A DNA stretch of 64,000 nucleotides, taken from assembly GCA_036583965.1 (NCBI GenBank), contig JAZBQD010000015.1, forward strand, positions 90,135,809-90,199,808. Reading direction: 5' to 3'. This DNA comes from Prunella strophiata (Eukaryota > Chordata > Aves > Passeriformes > Prunellidae). Position numbers and translations under genes: made by a program. Numbering within the stretch: the first letter of the stretch is position 1; every line of letters starts with the position of its first letter. Shown one piece after another: positions 38,292-49,320 of the stretch. The notes below the pieces were generated by a model. The model saw nothing but the letters and a program-made list of their open reading frames with translations, searched no databases and was not told the DNA's origin.

Positions 38292-41200
38292 ATTTTGCCA
38301 TTACTACATTCCTTCATTTTTAGAAATGGTCACTCCAAAAAAAGCTGTGATGCCTTAAGATGCTAGATAAAGAAATTTTTGACTGACACTGTTATATGAC
38401 GTAGTAGAGAAGGACTTAATTCTCTACAATTGTTCAAAATGCACCTGTCACAAGCAGTTATTCACTTGAAAATTTTATTTAAAATCAAAAGAATAATTGT
38501 TCTATTAAAATGTTTGAACAAAATATTACATTTTCTGATCTAAAGAAAAAATAAGATGACTGTGTCCATATTTTTTTTATTCTACTTCTTTGAAAATTAA
38601 CAAAAGGAAAAGCACATTCTACATGTGCAGAAAGTATTCCTGTAGTCTTTGTATTACAATCCAATGTTTTGACAAGTTGTTATAAGAAATAGTCAAATTC
38701 CAGTGTGACTTCATTTTAGACTCTATCCTCATAACTGTTGAGCACCTCACTGCTTCTCTTCCACAGAGCTGCATATATATGTAAGCAATAATTCCCTGAA
38801 CCGAGTGACAGAAAACAACCTGGAGCCTAAAATCAGTAATACATCTGTACAAAATGTATTTTATCTGTATAAAAAGCAGAAGCTATAGCATCATCTATAC
38901 CTAGACACATAGTAGATTTATAACCACCACAAAAATGTCGAGATGATTCTCTCAATGAAAAATCAGTGCTGATTCCAGGCTGTCAGGCATTTTCCATATT
39001 GCTATTACTGATTAGCACACTGAGACAATTAAGACCTGCACGAGTTATAGCAAGCAAGAGTTCTGCAGCCTGTCAGTAGGTTGATCCAAGCATTACTGAC
39101 ACCATTTTGTGCAGCTTTAAGTATTTAAATCTGGTGTTTAGTATACAAATCCTTCTTCTGAATTTACAGTCTTACATGCAAAGATTTAAAGAAAAACACT
39201 CTATCCTCACAGAACATAATGCAGAGGCATGCAAGGGTGTCATAAGATTTGGGGTTATCTCCTTTAGTTTCTGCTAAGCACAGTCACTGGCATTTGCTAG
39301 TATGCCAAATGACATGAGGTTTTTTGGTTTATCCACGCTGACAAATCTCTAAAGAAGGTAATAATCTTAACAGCAACACTATGATGCTTTTTCTGAAAAT
39401 CATGGCTGCTAGCCCTAAGGAATTCTCATTTTGCTTAAAGGTCATCCATACAGTACTTACAGTTTGCCCATTCATATACAATGACACTAAATCATGCCTC
39501 TATTCCTGATAGCACTCCCCACTTTTTCACATGGGAGTAGATATGTGCAATTAGAATTCAAACTTCCTTATATATATGTGTGTGAACTTCAATCTGTAAT
39601 GCTGTGGTCTAGAGTGGTTGGGGAGGGAGAATAATAAGTGCAAAATGGGTATTTTATTCAAAGAACTAAAAAGCACATGCCTGAAGAACACAGTGTCATC
39701 ATGCACTGCCATTGTAACATAATCATTCAATGGCAAAACAGTTCTAAAATTTCCAGAGTTTCTCTGCTTCCGGTCAGGAGTGCTTCCCATATCTCACCAC
39801 TTCTGAAGTTAAATGCTGGGTTTCCTACCAACTTATGTTTCCAGTTCTCAAAACAAAAGAAATTAAAACAAATACATGCAAAAATACTGCAAAACCTGAC
39901 ATTAAGTAGTATGTTTCACCTAATGTCATGTTTATGTTGCAGTGATTTTCAGTTCAGCAACCAGATTTGGGATGGTTTACAATATTTGCTTTTGATATTT
40001 ATAGGATTTCATAGTCCTCCTTTTGACTCCTTAGAGACCAAAGAAAATGACATTAAATCTGCATATTGCTAGACTGTCCATCACAGACCTTAGGCCAGGA
40101 TCATTTAGAGACCAAGCTTATACAAAAAGAAGCTGTGGGAAAGGAAGACAGAAAAAGAAGAAGAGGTAGAAATATGGTGTGGCTGTCTGAAAACTGGAGG
40201 TAGGAGAAGGGGACATACTTTACTTCATGATATCCAAATGAATGCTTCATGAAAGGTCACTCCAGTAAAAATCTGGGATATCTAAGGGCAGTGGAAAAAT
40301 TTTTGGTGGACATGCCTCTTCATATACCCCCTACCCCTCCTACTTCAAACCTCCCCCAAAAAAATTCTCAACCAACCAACCAGACCAAAAGATTTCATTC
40401 CTTATGCTTGATCAAGTGACAGATGTCCAGATTCTGCTTGAAGTTATTAAGAATTGCTGTCAAGTGACCTGGTCCTGTTGAACCAGTGGACTAAAGGTAG
40501 CTGATGCTTAAAAGGAACAAAATTATAGGATAAATACTTTCAGAATGTGACTGCACATTTACTGTATTATATATACACCCATGTACATTGTAAGCACACA
40601 TATATGCAACTCACATAAATACACTCTGCTTATGTTTAGATTTTGCTGTCCAAAAAGATGCAGAGTACTAAATGTGTGGAAGACAATGGATGCTTTGCTG
40701 TTGGGACAGACTTTAGGGTGCTGAATTGAATAATGACCACAGGATGCAACTAAGTGAGCTGTAGCTGGCCAAAACAACTAAATAAGCTATTTTCAAAATC
40801 ACCCCTAATTGACCCCCACTTACAGGTTCTCAGTTTTACATTACATTTGTGCCAAGAGCTCATGGACAATTAATATAATTTTATGAGTAAGTCTAATTTT
40901 CGAATTACTTTCTGTAAGTATTTAAGTGCAGCTATTTTCCCCCACAGGCTTTAGAAAGAAAATGAATCATTAAAGATTGCTAATGCATAACTATAGATTT
41001 ATATCTAATAAATCATAATTATATAAGTAGGAATTCGTACTCAAAACATTCATCAGAACAGGTTTACTTATCAAAATACATGGATGACCACTGTGAAATC
41101 TGTTTTTTGGAGCACAGGCAACGCTGCACAACGAAACAAGTAAAAAGTTTGGGAGGAAATTAAGAGAAAAATAGCATAAAGTGGTGTCCTTTAGAAGTAT

Positions 41201-42768
41201 ATTTATATATATGCAGACAAACACAAATTCCAATTTCTTTATTCTTTGCAGTTTCAGACTGCAATGAATTGGCTCCTAAGAAGACTGGACTGTAAGAGCA
41301 AGAGTTTCTAGACAAAAGTAGATTTCTAAGCTTGCCTTATCTTAATGACCTCAACCAGAGCTCTGCCATCTACTGAAATAAAAATACTGTCAAGTTTTTA
41401 GAAAATACAAAGTCACAGCAGCAAGGAAGGATCTTTTCTTTATCAAATAAGACATTTGAAGAGGGCAGCCTGGCCAACAGAAAGTCTCTAATCGATCAAA
41501 ATTAATTACAACTCCAAAAAAAAAAAGAATAATTCTCTGTTCTTACTCCAGTCTTAAGAACAAACTATATTGAAGAAACCTATACAGAAGCTAGATTAAA
41601 GGTTGAGATGCCTCTTGTAACACACCAAGCTTAGTCTTGTCTTCTTCTGAGAGTTTATAGTTCTAATCAGATTACCCTCTGCATCATCTGCATTTATCTG
41701 TCACTCAACCTGGAATCACAGTAGTCACATCTGAAAGGAAACTAACCAAGTTCTTTGAAATGTTAAATGCAGTTTTTACTTTAATAGCTAGAAAAATAAA
41801 ACTTAACTTCAGACAGCTGAAATCTTCATGAAAATCTGGAGCAAGTTCTACATGAAGGTTCTGATTTTACATGTGACCTGTGTGTAAGGTCATATTTAAG
41901 GACAAATCTATTCATAATTAAGCACTATGGGTAGACCTACTTTCTCAAATGCTATTAACCTCAAAACATCTGCCATAACCACCCTTCTGAAGTGTCCTCT
42001 AGAGGAAAAGGGAAATGGGGAGGCAGGGAGGAAGGGCAGGAGAAGGGTCCAGTAGAGAAAACATGAACAGCATTTGTCATATATTAAGATAACCAGCTAC
42101 ACACTTTCAGCTTCAGTATTTTAAATCTGCACTGGAAATAGTGATCCCTAGGAAAAAAATAGTTCAGCATGGGTTGGCCAAACAAAAACAAAGTCTGTAT
42201 ATATGTTATTAGATCCCTGAGGGTTGAAAGAAAAGTCTCCATTATTCCCTGAAGGGAGAACAGAAAACAAACGAAACCCCTACTAAATAAAATAAGCTGT
42301 ACTGTGAAAAAAAATTATCTACTCTTCCTCCTCTCTCAAATAGGAAAACTGTTAATAGCCTCAGCATTTCAGTGAGGAGCCAATTACCTCTGTCACAGGA
42401 GTAGCTATGGCTCTGTTAAGACAGGACCCTAGTTATTAGCTGGGCTCTGCTGCTGAGGCTGCACTTCCTCATGGTCCAGCAGGATGCCCTTTAGGACAAC
42501 CAAGTCAGCCTCTGCCCCACGGTTATACAGAGTTCCTCCCTATCTACTGGCTTTCACCAACTACTCAATATTATTTTCTCTCAGGATTTCACCTGAGAGA
42601 AATCCTAAGAGAAATTCTGGCAATCTATCATGCAGATCAGTGTCCAGAGTCTGTGCCCATAGGTACTGTTGGGTACAGTACCTACAGACCAGCAGGTGTT
42701 GGGGGGATTCAGCTTGCCTTAGTTTTGCCTGTCCCTGCTTCCTGTACAGCAGTGCTGGGGTTTATTGA

Positions 42769-43500
42769 CACAGAATCACAGAATTGTTTAGGTTGGAAAA
42801 GACCTATATGATGATTGAGTTCAACTGTTAACCCAAGACTGCCATATTCACCACTAAACCATGTCCCTAGAGTGCCACATGCACTTTTTTTTTTATGTTT
42901 CCAGGGATGGCGATGTCCATTCCAAAGACAGCTTGTTTCAATGCCTGACCATCCTTTCTGCAGAAAAATTTTCCCTATTATCTACTCCAAATCTCCACTG
43001 ATGCAACTTGAGGCCACTTCCTCATCCTGTTTCTTGCTGTTTGGGAGATTAGACTGACCCTCACCTGGCTACACCCTCCTTTCAGGCAGCTGTAGACAGC
43101 AATAAGGTCTCCACTCAGCCTCCTTTTCTCCAGGCTAAACACCCCAAGATCCCTCAGCTGCTCCTCATCAGGATTGCTCTCCAGACCCTTCCCCAGCTCT
43201 GTTTCCATTCTCTGGACATCCTCCAGCCCCTCAATGTCTTTCTTAGGGTGAGGAGCCCAAAACTGAACACAGCACTTGAAGTGTGGCCTCACCAGTGCTG
43301 AGTACAGGGGGACAATCACTGCCCTGCTCCTGCTGGCCACACTATTCCCAATACAGACCAGGATGCCATTGGCCTCTTGGCCACCTGGACACTGCTGGCT
43401 CATTTCCAGCCCCTCTTCCCCCAGCCTGCAGCACTGCCTGGGGTTGTTGTGACCCAAGTGCTGCACCTGGCCCTGAGTCTTGTTGACCCTCATACTACTG
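42769..43500 (-). mobile_element. CR1 LINE, 5'-truncated, minus strand
   Basis: The low-coordinate end is the reverse complement of a CR1 terminus (CACAGAATCACAGAAT at 42,769-42,784), followed by the reversed 3' UTR (GGTTGGAAAAGACCT). Minus-strand reading of 42,978-43,500 gives the familiar ORF2 C-terminus: ANGILVCIGNSVASRS, YSALVRPHFKCCVQFWAP, then LRDLGVFSLEKRRLSGDL. Similarity stops near 43,500, where a 16-bp palindrome (43,498-43,513) begins. Some frame-preserving stretches survive, but the element is only a C-terminal stub and has no complete protein. Confidence 0.88.
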
Positions 43501-46500
43501 TGCTGCAGCACAGCATTCAAGGGTTTTGTATGCTGTGACAGACCAGAGGAAGTGCAAGCTGATCTTTCAGGGCTGTTTCCAACTCAGAATATACTCAACA
43601 GAGCAGTGTCACCCTTCCTGTGGGACTGTTTGGTCACATTACCGAGGCCAGTCTCCCCTCTCCCCAACCTTGGCCAGTACTTTCACACTGCCATCAACCC
43701 CTACCTGAGCCACCAAGGTAGGAACTTCCAGACAACAGAGCTCCAGTTGTGACAGACCTGGACAGGAGTGTAACACCAGAGAGAAGCCTCCAGCTGCTAA
43801 TGCTTCCATGATTCCATTGTGAGTACCCTGGATGGAATTCTGTTGCTAGGGGAACCTCCAGCTGGTTGTGCTCTACAGGTGAAGGGCCCAGACAGTGATC
43901 CAGTGGTGTGCCAGCTGGATAGGACAAATGTCAGGAGTGGTGAAACATACAAAGACACAGCAGAAGAAACTTTGGCTCTTCCTCTGAGGACCCCTAATGA
44001 GTAGGAGTAGCCATTTTCCATAATTTGCAACGGAAATTTACATGGACTATTACTAGCTTTGACTATATTTGCAGGGTTGTTCATGAAGTGGGGGAACAGG
44101 AACACTGTGAACCCCATAGGAAGTACAGTAGGAAGGACACAAAAAGGGAACTCTATAGCCATGATGTATCATTTCAACCTGCTGAAAATAACATACCAGC
44201 TTTAGGCAGGTGGACAGGCCACCTTATTAAAAAGGAATATGAAAATTTCGTTCAATAAACAGGCTGGAATTTCAAGGTCATAGTTGAAATCTTAAGTTTC
44301 CTGTTGCTATTCATTACAGAGAAGTGTAGTTGAGTAAGTAATTGGATTTTCCACAAATCTTAGGCACACTGTAACTTAATACTAGTAAGAATTAATAAAA
44401 TAAATACATAATTATAATATTCAAATTTGAGGGGGTTGGATACTTTATGTATCCATACATGCCCACACCACACAAAAAGCATTTTTCTAATCCAGTTAAC
44501 ACAATTCATAAAGTTAATATTAGCCCTCTCATGGGGCCAGGCCTACTTATTGGGCGAGTCTAAGGATACAATGACACGTAGTGGAAGTGTGCTATTTTTC
44601 ATTTCTTATCCCAGTTTAAAGCCTGGAATAAACCCCTTTCAAAAATAAAGAGAAATATAAAATTGTTCCTATTTCACAGATTGTCTCCAGCAATATCTTT
44701 TCTCTAAGACCACTTCACAAAACTTCACACAGACCACATGAAGCCAAACCTGACAGTTCTACACTTGTTGCACTGCATACAATTGTCCCAAGTCTCTAAC
44801 AGCACTATCTGACAAATGTTTGCATCCTGAAAAATCTGAAGCAAATACATTTTAAATAAACCACAGTAAGAGGCTCTGCACTGACACTATTGTGTCTTCC
44901 TATGAGAAAGACAAATTCCACACTACTCTGCAGGTGACCTGGGTCTCTGTCATTACCGACACAGATAAGGTTACTAGTCATATTAGCAAACTCTGAAATA
45001 TTATCTTGCTGTAGAAAGTCCCCATACCTTTTCACAAGTTCCATTCCTTGCAGTGCTGACTCCATCCTCCTTCTTCACCTACAGCACTGCTAACTGAATT
45101 CTGTCTCCTCCTAACTTCTTGTTCCCTCCTTTTATACTACTCAATGTCATTAGCTATGTCTGTGCCCTATTAAGGGCACACCTGTTCAAAATCTTAATAA
45201 TCAGAACAGCTGCAACTCTTTTAGGGGGTGAAATTACCTTCAGCACTACCTCCCACAGGTCTCCAAAGAGGCTCATACAGGGTTCTTAGAATTTGTCAGT
45301 TGGCCTGCTACAGGAAGCACAGCTGAGTCCTCAACTCATCTTCCTTGGTGGAGTTATATTCTCTCTGTGAACAGTCCACTGAAGCTTCTTCCTCTGTGCT
45401 ATAGCTCATAGCATAGGCTGCCTGAAAATACATTCTTTAGCCCTCTACCTTCTTGAATGGGCATAAAGCATTCGTGATAATCTAACCCCACAAAAACCAA
45501 TAATGACTTTGGACTTACTGGGACCCTAACACCCTTTGGCTTCTAAGCAAAAATGGAGAGAAAAAATGGTTCAGAATAAGACAGTATGTTAGAATACATT
45601 CCAGTTATCAGAAGCAAGAGTCATGAGGCCCCACTAATACAAAAAAACTCTGAAGGTGAACAGAAATTTCTAACTCAGATATCTGTCACTGATATACCAA
45701 GGTAAGCATTTTGCAGTACTGACAAGGAAAGTGTGTCAAAGACTGTTTGTGAATCAATAAAAAGTCAATAAACAGTTCCTAGCACATGAAAAAAAATTCT
45801 AATATAATGATTTCTTTTATTTTTACGTTAAGGGATTCTTTCCTTCTTGGATAAAGCACATTCTATACAGTCAGCTGAAGACTGTGCTTCCCATATTTCC
45901 TTATCAAGGCACTGCCACCATCACAATATATGTCTAGCCCTGTTTTGGAAACTGGGAATTGTCTGTTTGTATTTCAAATGGATGAGGAAGGATAAAAAGC
46001 TTTGAACATGTCTCAGGCATGTTGGCCCACACTACTTCACCAAAAGAAGTCCTCCAAGTTCAAAAGTGTCTGCCAAGGCTGCATACATGACATTTGCTAT
46101 TTCAGTTCCTATGGGAGAGTGAAGATAAGATCCTTATGGGTAAGGAATAATATTAGACAATCTCTAGCCAAAGATTTCAGAGAATGCTTTAGCCTTTACT
46201 TTTTGGAAGTACTGAAAATGGCCCTGATCCAGTAAAGCTCTAAAGAACATAATTTAAGCACTTTGCTAGATTAGAACTGTAGCATGCAATGGAAGAGAAC
46301 ACAAATATCTGACTATTACAAACACTGAAAAAGAGAACATACAAGCACAGTTGAAGTTTAGTACTACAGTCAGTTTTTCCTGTGGCAAATCCCATGTTCC
46401 TATGGATCTGCTCCCTTTCCCACAAGAAAAATTAATGGTAAATTGCCAGGGTATGGACCTAGTCTTTAACACAATCCCCTTGTGCCACTCAGTCTCTCTC

Positions 46501-48103
46501 CATAAATTTTCTTCTTAATGCTTTTAGTGATATTTTGTGCCCACTCATATTTTACCTTATGCATCTACACATACAACACCAGATAAAGTTAATCTGCAGA
46601 TATGCCACAGGTGATGAGTTATAGATCAGGAATGCTGAAGCAACAGAGACACCAGGATGAGCTCTGTGCAGAGCCAATTCAGGTCTGATTGAGTTCATTA
46701 GCTAAGGCTGCAGCCCAGACCACTGCAAGATTCACATCCATACAAGTACTTTCATGTAGCACAGAATATGAATGCATCTTGTAGATCTTGCCCAATTATC
46801 CCTCTGCTGTGCTCCCCAGAGAGTTAGGTAGCAAAGTCCAGATGGATTTGAGAGGCTTTGGGATGGAGTTAGGGCTATTAACCCCAGACTGAACTCAGCC
46901 TGGGCTTTGGTGGGGCACGGCACAAATCCAGCCCGGATGCAGGACTGTGGCTGAGCTCTGTGCACGGTGGAGCAGAGCAGGCAGGCTCTGTGCTCAGGCT
47001 GAATCAGTACCTCCCACTCAGCACCATGCGGCATCATCAGCCTCTGCCTGGACACCTGCTGCACTGGGCTCCTCAGCACTCCTGATAACAGGAGCACAGA
47101 TAGACACACCCAAACAGGCATGGATCTGGTTCAGCAAGGCTTAACAGGTTGGTTCCATGGGGTGGGAATGCCACTGGAGTGTGTCCAGGCACATACCCAG
47201 TGCTAGGTGTTCACAGCCACTCGGGTCCTGAGGAGCTGCTGATCAGACACCACTGCAACACAATCCTCAGCTCGCATCAGAGCTTCCACAGGGCTCCTCT
47301 CCCCAGCACCACTTACACGAGTGCCTCCTTTGTACAGCTCCCAGCACTTCCTGAGTCTAAGTGCAGCTCTCCAGGAAAACACATTATAGAAAGGTAAGGT
47401 GTGAAGATGTAAAGGACTGAACCTGAGACACAACAGCATCACAACACTGATGCAAAAGAAACCCCCAAATCAGCATAAGTTATCCACATAAATCAGAATG
47501 GATACACTATGGTTGCATTATACAGAGACCATCTTTATAACAAGATGCCAGCATACCAGCCTGGCTTTTTCACATCTAAAGCATTTGGTTGCAATGAGTT
47601 ATAATTCGTTATAACAATGGTAATAAATTAAAAGCACAAAGGGGCAATTACAATCACATTAAAACATTCCGTAATTTTGGAAAATTAATGTTTCACTAAG
47701 CCTTCATTTTTACAGATAAATTGAGTCAGAACTGTGCTGTTCCTACACTGTGCTAACTAGTATCAGTGTTAAGCTTTTTGGAACCATATGGAAAGCTATC
47801 AATTTTTTTCTTAAGTAGGATTCTCATCACTTTGTTTAATATCACTACAAATTACACAGGCTAATATTTACAGATGGTTTCCTGTAGGAACTGTGAATCA
47901 ACAAACTCCAAGGCAATAGGTAGTAACTATTCATTCTCAAAGGAAGTAGTGTGAGCTACCTGCCAGAGGGCTGTACAGAAAACCTGGGAAGCTCTCTCAC
48001 TTCCAATCCTTCATTTGACTCAGGGGCCCCTTTGGGACTTTGGAAAGTCACACGGGGTAAATCTGCAGCAGTATCAAACTGTAGCATGAGAAATTCCTGA
48101 ATC

Positions 48104-48107
<4 letters not shown>
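43501..48107. other. Intergenic, no gene recognised
   Basis: The first 750 bases, next to the CR1, are not identified. A GC-richer islet lies at about 46,860-47,400 (see findings). Elsewhere AT-rich DNA without supported exons. Confidence 0.5.

Positions 48108-48148
<41 letters not shown>
48108..48148. repeat. Poly(A) tract, 41 bases
   Basis: Uninterrupted A run, the longest in the window. Bird CR1 elements do not end in poly(A), so it is either a simple-sequence expansion or the tail of a retrocopy whose body I cannot recognise. Confidence 0.9.
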
Positions 48149-48151
<3 letters not shown>

Positions 48152-48334
48152 TAGTTATATAAAAATCACATTACTGGCTTTAAAAGTCATAAAATGTTTC
48201 AATGTTCCTCTGTATGTTTATTTGTCTCCTGATGCTTCTGCTGCAAGTTTTAGTGAACTCAGACTTCAAAAATTTTCTTAGCGAACACAAAGCATAGAAG
48301 CATATCTATTAGGTCAATAAAACAAGGTACTTAC

Positions 48335-48500
48335 AAAGTTTGACATCAGCTCTAGCTCTTTCACAGAGACATCGAGCATTTTAAGTTTTTCAGATGAGCT
48401 GAGAAAGACTACAGCCTTTAAGCTTTCAAAACACTCTGCATCAAGCTTTTCATGTACTGGACCACAGTACTGGGGTAAAAAATATTTCATGCTTGGGCAG
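48335..48500 (-). other. Candidate coding exon of an unknown minus-strand gene next to a CpG island
   Basis: On the minus strand an acceptor-like TTTTCTCTCTAG ends at 48,501, and an open segment follows to a strong donor, AACTTT|GTAAGT, with the GT at 48,334-48,333. An ATG at 48,490-48,488 opens a frame of exactly 52 codons to the donor (MKYFLPQYCG... ending ...MSNF). A weak TATA-like TTATAATT lies at about 48,601-48,608, so this could alternatively be part of a first exon. I do not recognise the peptide. Without the donor the frame runs only six codons further. It may be the first coding exon of a gene or non-coding RNA transcribed leftward from the CpG island, or a coincidence of splice-like words. 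Confidence 0.27.
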
Positions 48501-48761
48501 CTAGAGAGAAAACAGTTTCCAGAAGTACTCAGCACACGGCAGTCCCGTACGCCGTTTCCATGCAATCCTTCTCCCACCGTCTCAAAAAGGGCATCACACA
48601 ATTATAAGCGCGTGGAGAGGAGCGTCAGGACCAAAAGTCAGACCAGAAGCCCGCATGGTGGGAAGTTATAGGAACCGATTTTCTTCAGTTGTGGGGGGAA
48701 AAAGAAAGCACTTAGGGACAATACGGTCGAAATCAACAAAATCAGTAAATATAAATATATA

Positions 48762-48784
48762 CATTTATTTATTTATTTATTTAT
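48762..48784. repeat. (ATTT)n short tandem repeat
   Basis: About five and a half copies of the tetramer ATTT at the AT-rich left edge of the CpG island. Confidence 0.85.
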
Positions 48785-48984
48785 GGTGAATGTGGAATTT
48801 TTTTAGACCACACACGCTTCGGGAGACCCCCCACCCCCGGGTAAAATACCTGCAAGGAGGAGGGGGTAAAGGCTTGCCGGCGAAGGGGCCGGGAGGCGCG
48901 GGGACGCGCGGCGGGGCGGGGGCGCGCCGGGCGCGCTCCCGCGGGCGGGCAGCTGGAAGTCATTGCCCGCGGATCGGCGTCCGC

Positions 48985-48998
48985 GTTGCCGCGGCGAC
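48985..48998. promoter_or_regulatory. RFX X-box-like palindrome
   Basis: GTTGCC-GC-GGCGAC. The RFX consensus is GTNRCC, a short spacer, RGYAAC: the left half is perfect, the right half differs at one base (G for A). RFX factors drive ciliary and some immune promoters. Binding is inferred only. Confidence 0.45.
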
Positions 48999-49051
48999 CG
49001 CCCCGGCGGCGCCAGCCGGGCCGCAGTGTGAATGGGTGATGTCACGGGCCC

Positions 49052-49066
49052 GGCGCCGGCCAGTCT
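49052..49066 (+). promoter_or_regulatory. BMP-SMAD-type element GGCGCC-N5-GTCT in the orphan CpG island
   Basis: GGCGCC at 49,052-49,057, five bases, then GTCT (GTCTG) at 49,063-49,066. This is the GC-site plus SMAD4-site architecture described for BMP response elements of Id-type genes. The same layout recurs in ID4 intron 2. Confidence 0.5.
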
Positions 49067-49320
49067 GGGCCGCCCGGGCCAAGGCAGCGCCGGGAGGGGC
49101 GGAGGGAGCCGGGGGTGGGAGCGGGAGCGCCGGGAATGCCGCCCCCCCAGCGCCTTGTCCCGGTTCCACGCGTGGGGCCGGAGCGCTGCCGCGGGTGTTC
49201 CCGCCGCTTCCCGAGCGCGTCCCGGGCCGGCGGCGTTTCCACGGCCCCGCTCCCGCTCGGCCCCCGCTGGCCGTGGGGCCGGGTGTTGCGCTCGGTCCTT
49301 GCCAGCTCCCCATTGTTTGA

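Larger units (their letters stand above)
35141..42768. other. Intergenic, no gene recognised
   Basis: AT-rich DNA. Includes a YY1-like site at 35,841, a perfect AACCGGTT octamer at 37,846-37,853, the compound G/A/G tract at 38,246-38,291 and a 9-bp inverted repeat (AGGTACTGT / ACAGTACCT) at 42,661-42,683. The 144-codon frame at 39,638-40,072 starts at GTG and has random-looking composition. Confidence 0.55.
48880..49310. promoter_or_regulatory. CpG island without a recognised gene, about 11 kb upstream of ID4
   Basis: About 430 bp dense in CpG (runs such as GCGCGCCGGGCGCGC near 48,921-48,937), sharply bounded on both sides by AT-rich DNA, with looser CpG reaching left to about 48,540. In vertebrates such islands usually mark promoters. 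It contains an X-box-like palindrome, a CRE-like TGATGTCA at 49,037-49,044 and a BMP-SMAD-type element. Frames are open on both strands only because stop codons are scarce in GC-rich DNA. It could be the promoter of a divergent non-coding transcript, of the minus-strand exon candidate, or a CpG-rich enhancer of ID4. Confidence 0.75.

Noticed and set aside
39638..40072. 144-codon plus-strand frame
   Set aside because: Starts at GTG, has no recognisable domain, and no splice or promoter context; consistent with chance.
42978..43520. 180-codon minus-strand frame
   Set aside because: CR1 ORF2 C-terminus; the element is truncated and the frame is residual.
43797..44258. Frames of 61-121 codons next to the minus-strand CR1
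   Set aside because: Overlapping frames on both strands without similarity. The region may be an unrecognised repeat but I cannot support a gene.
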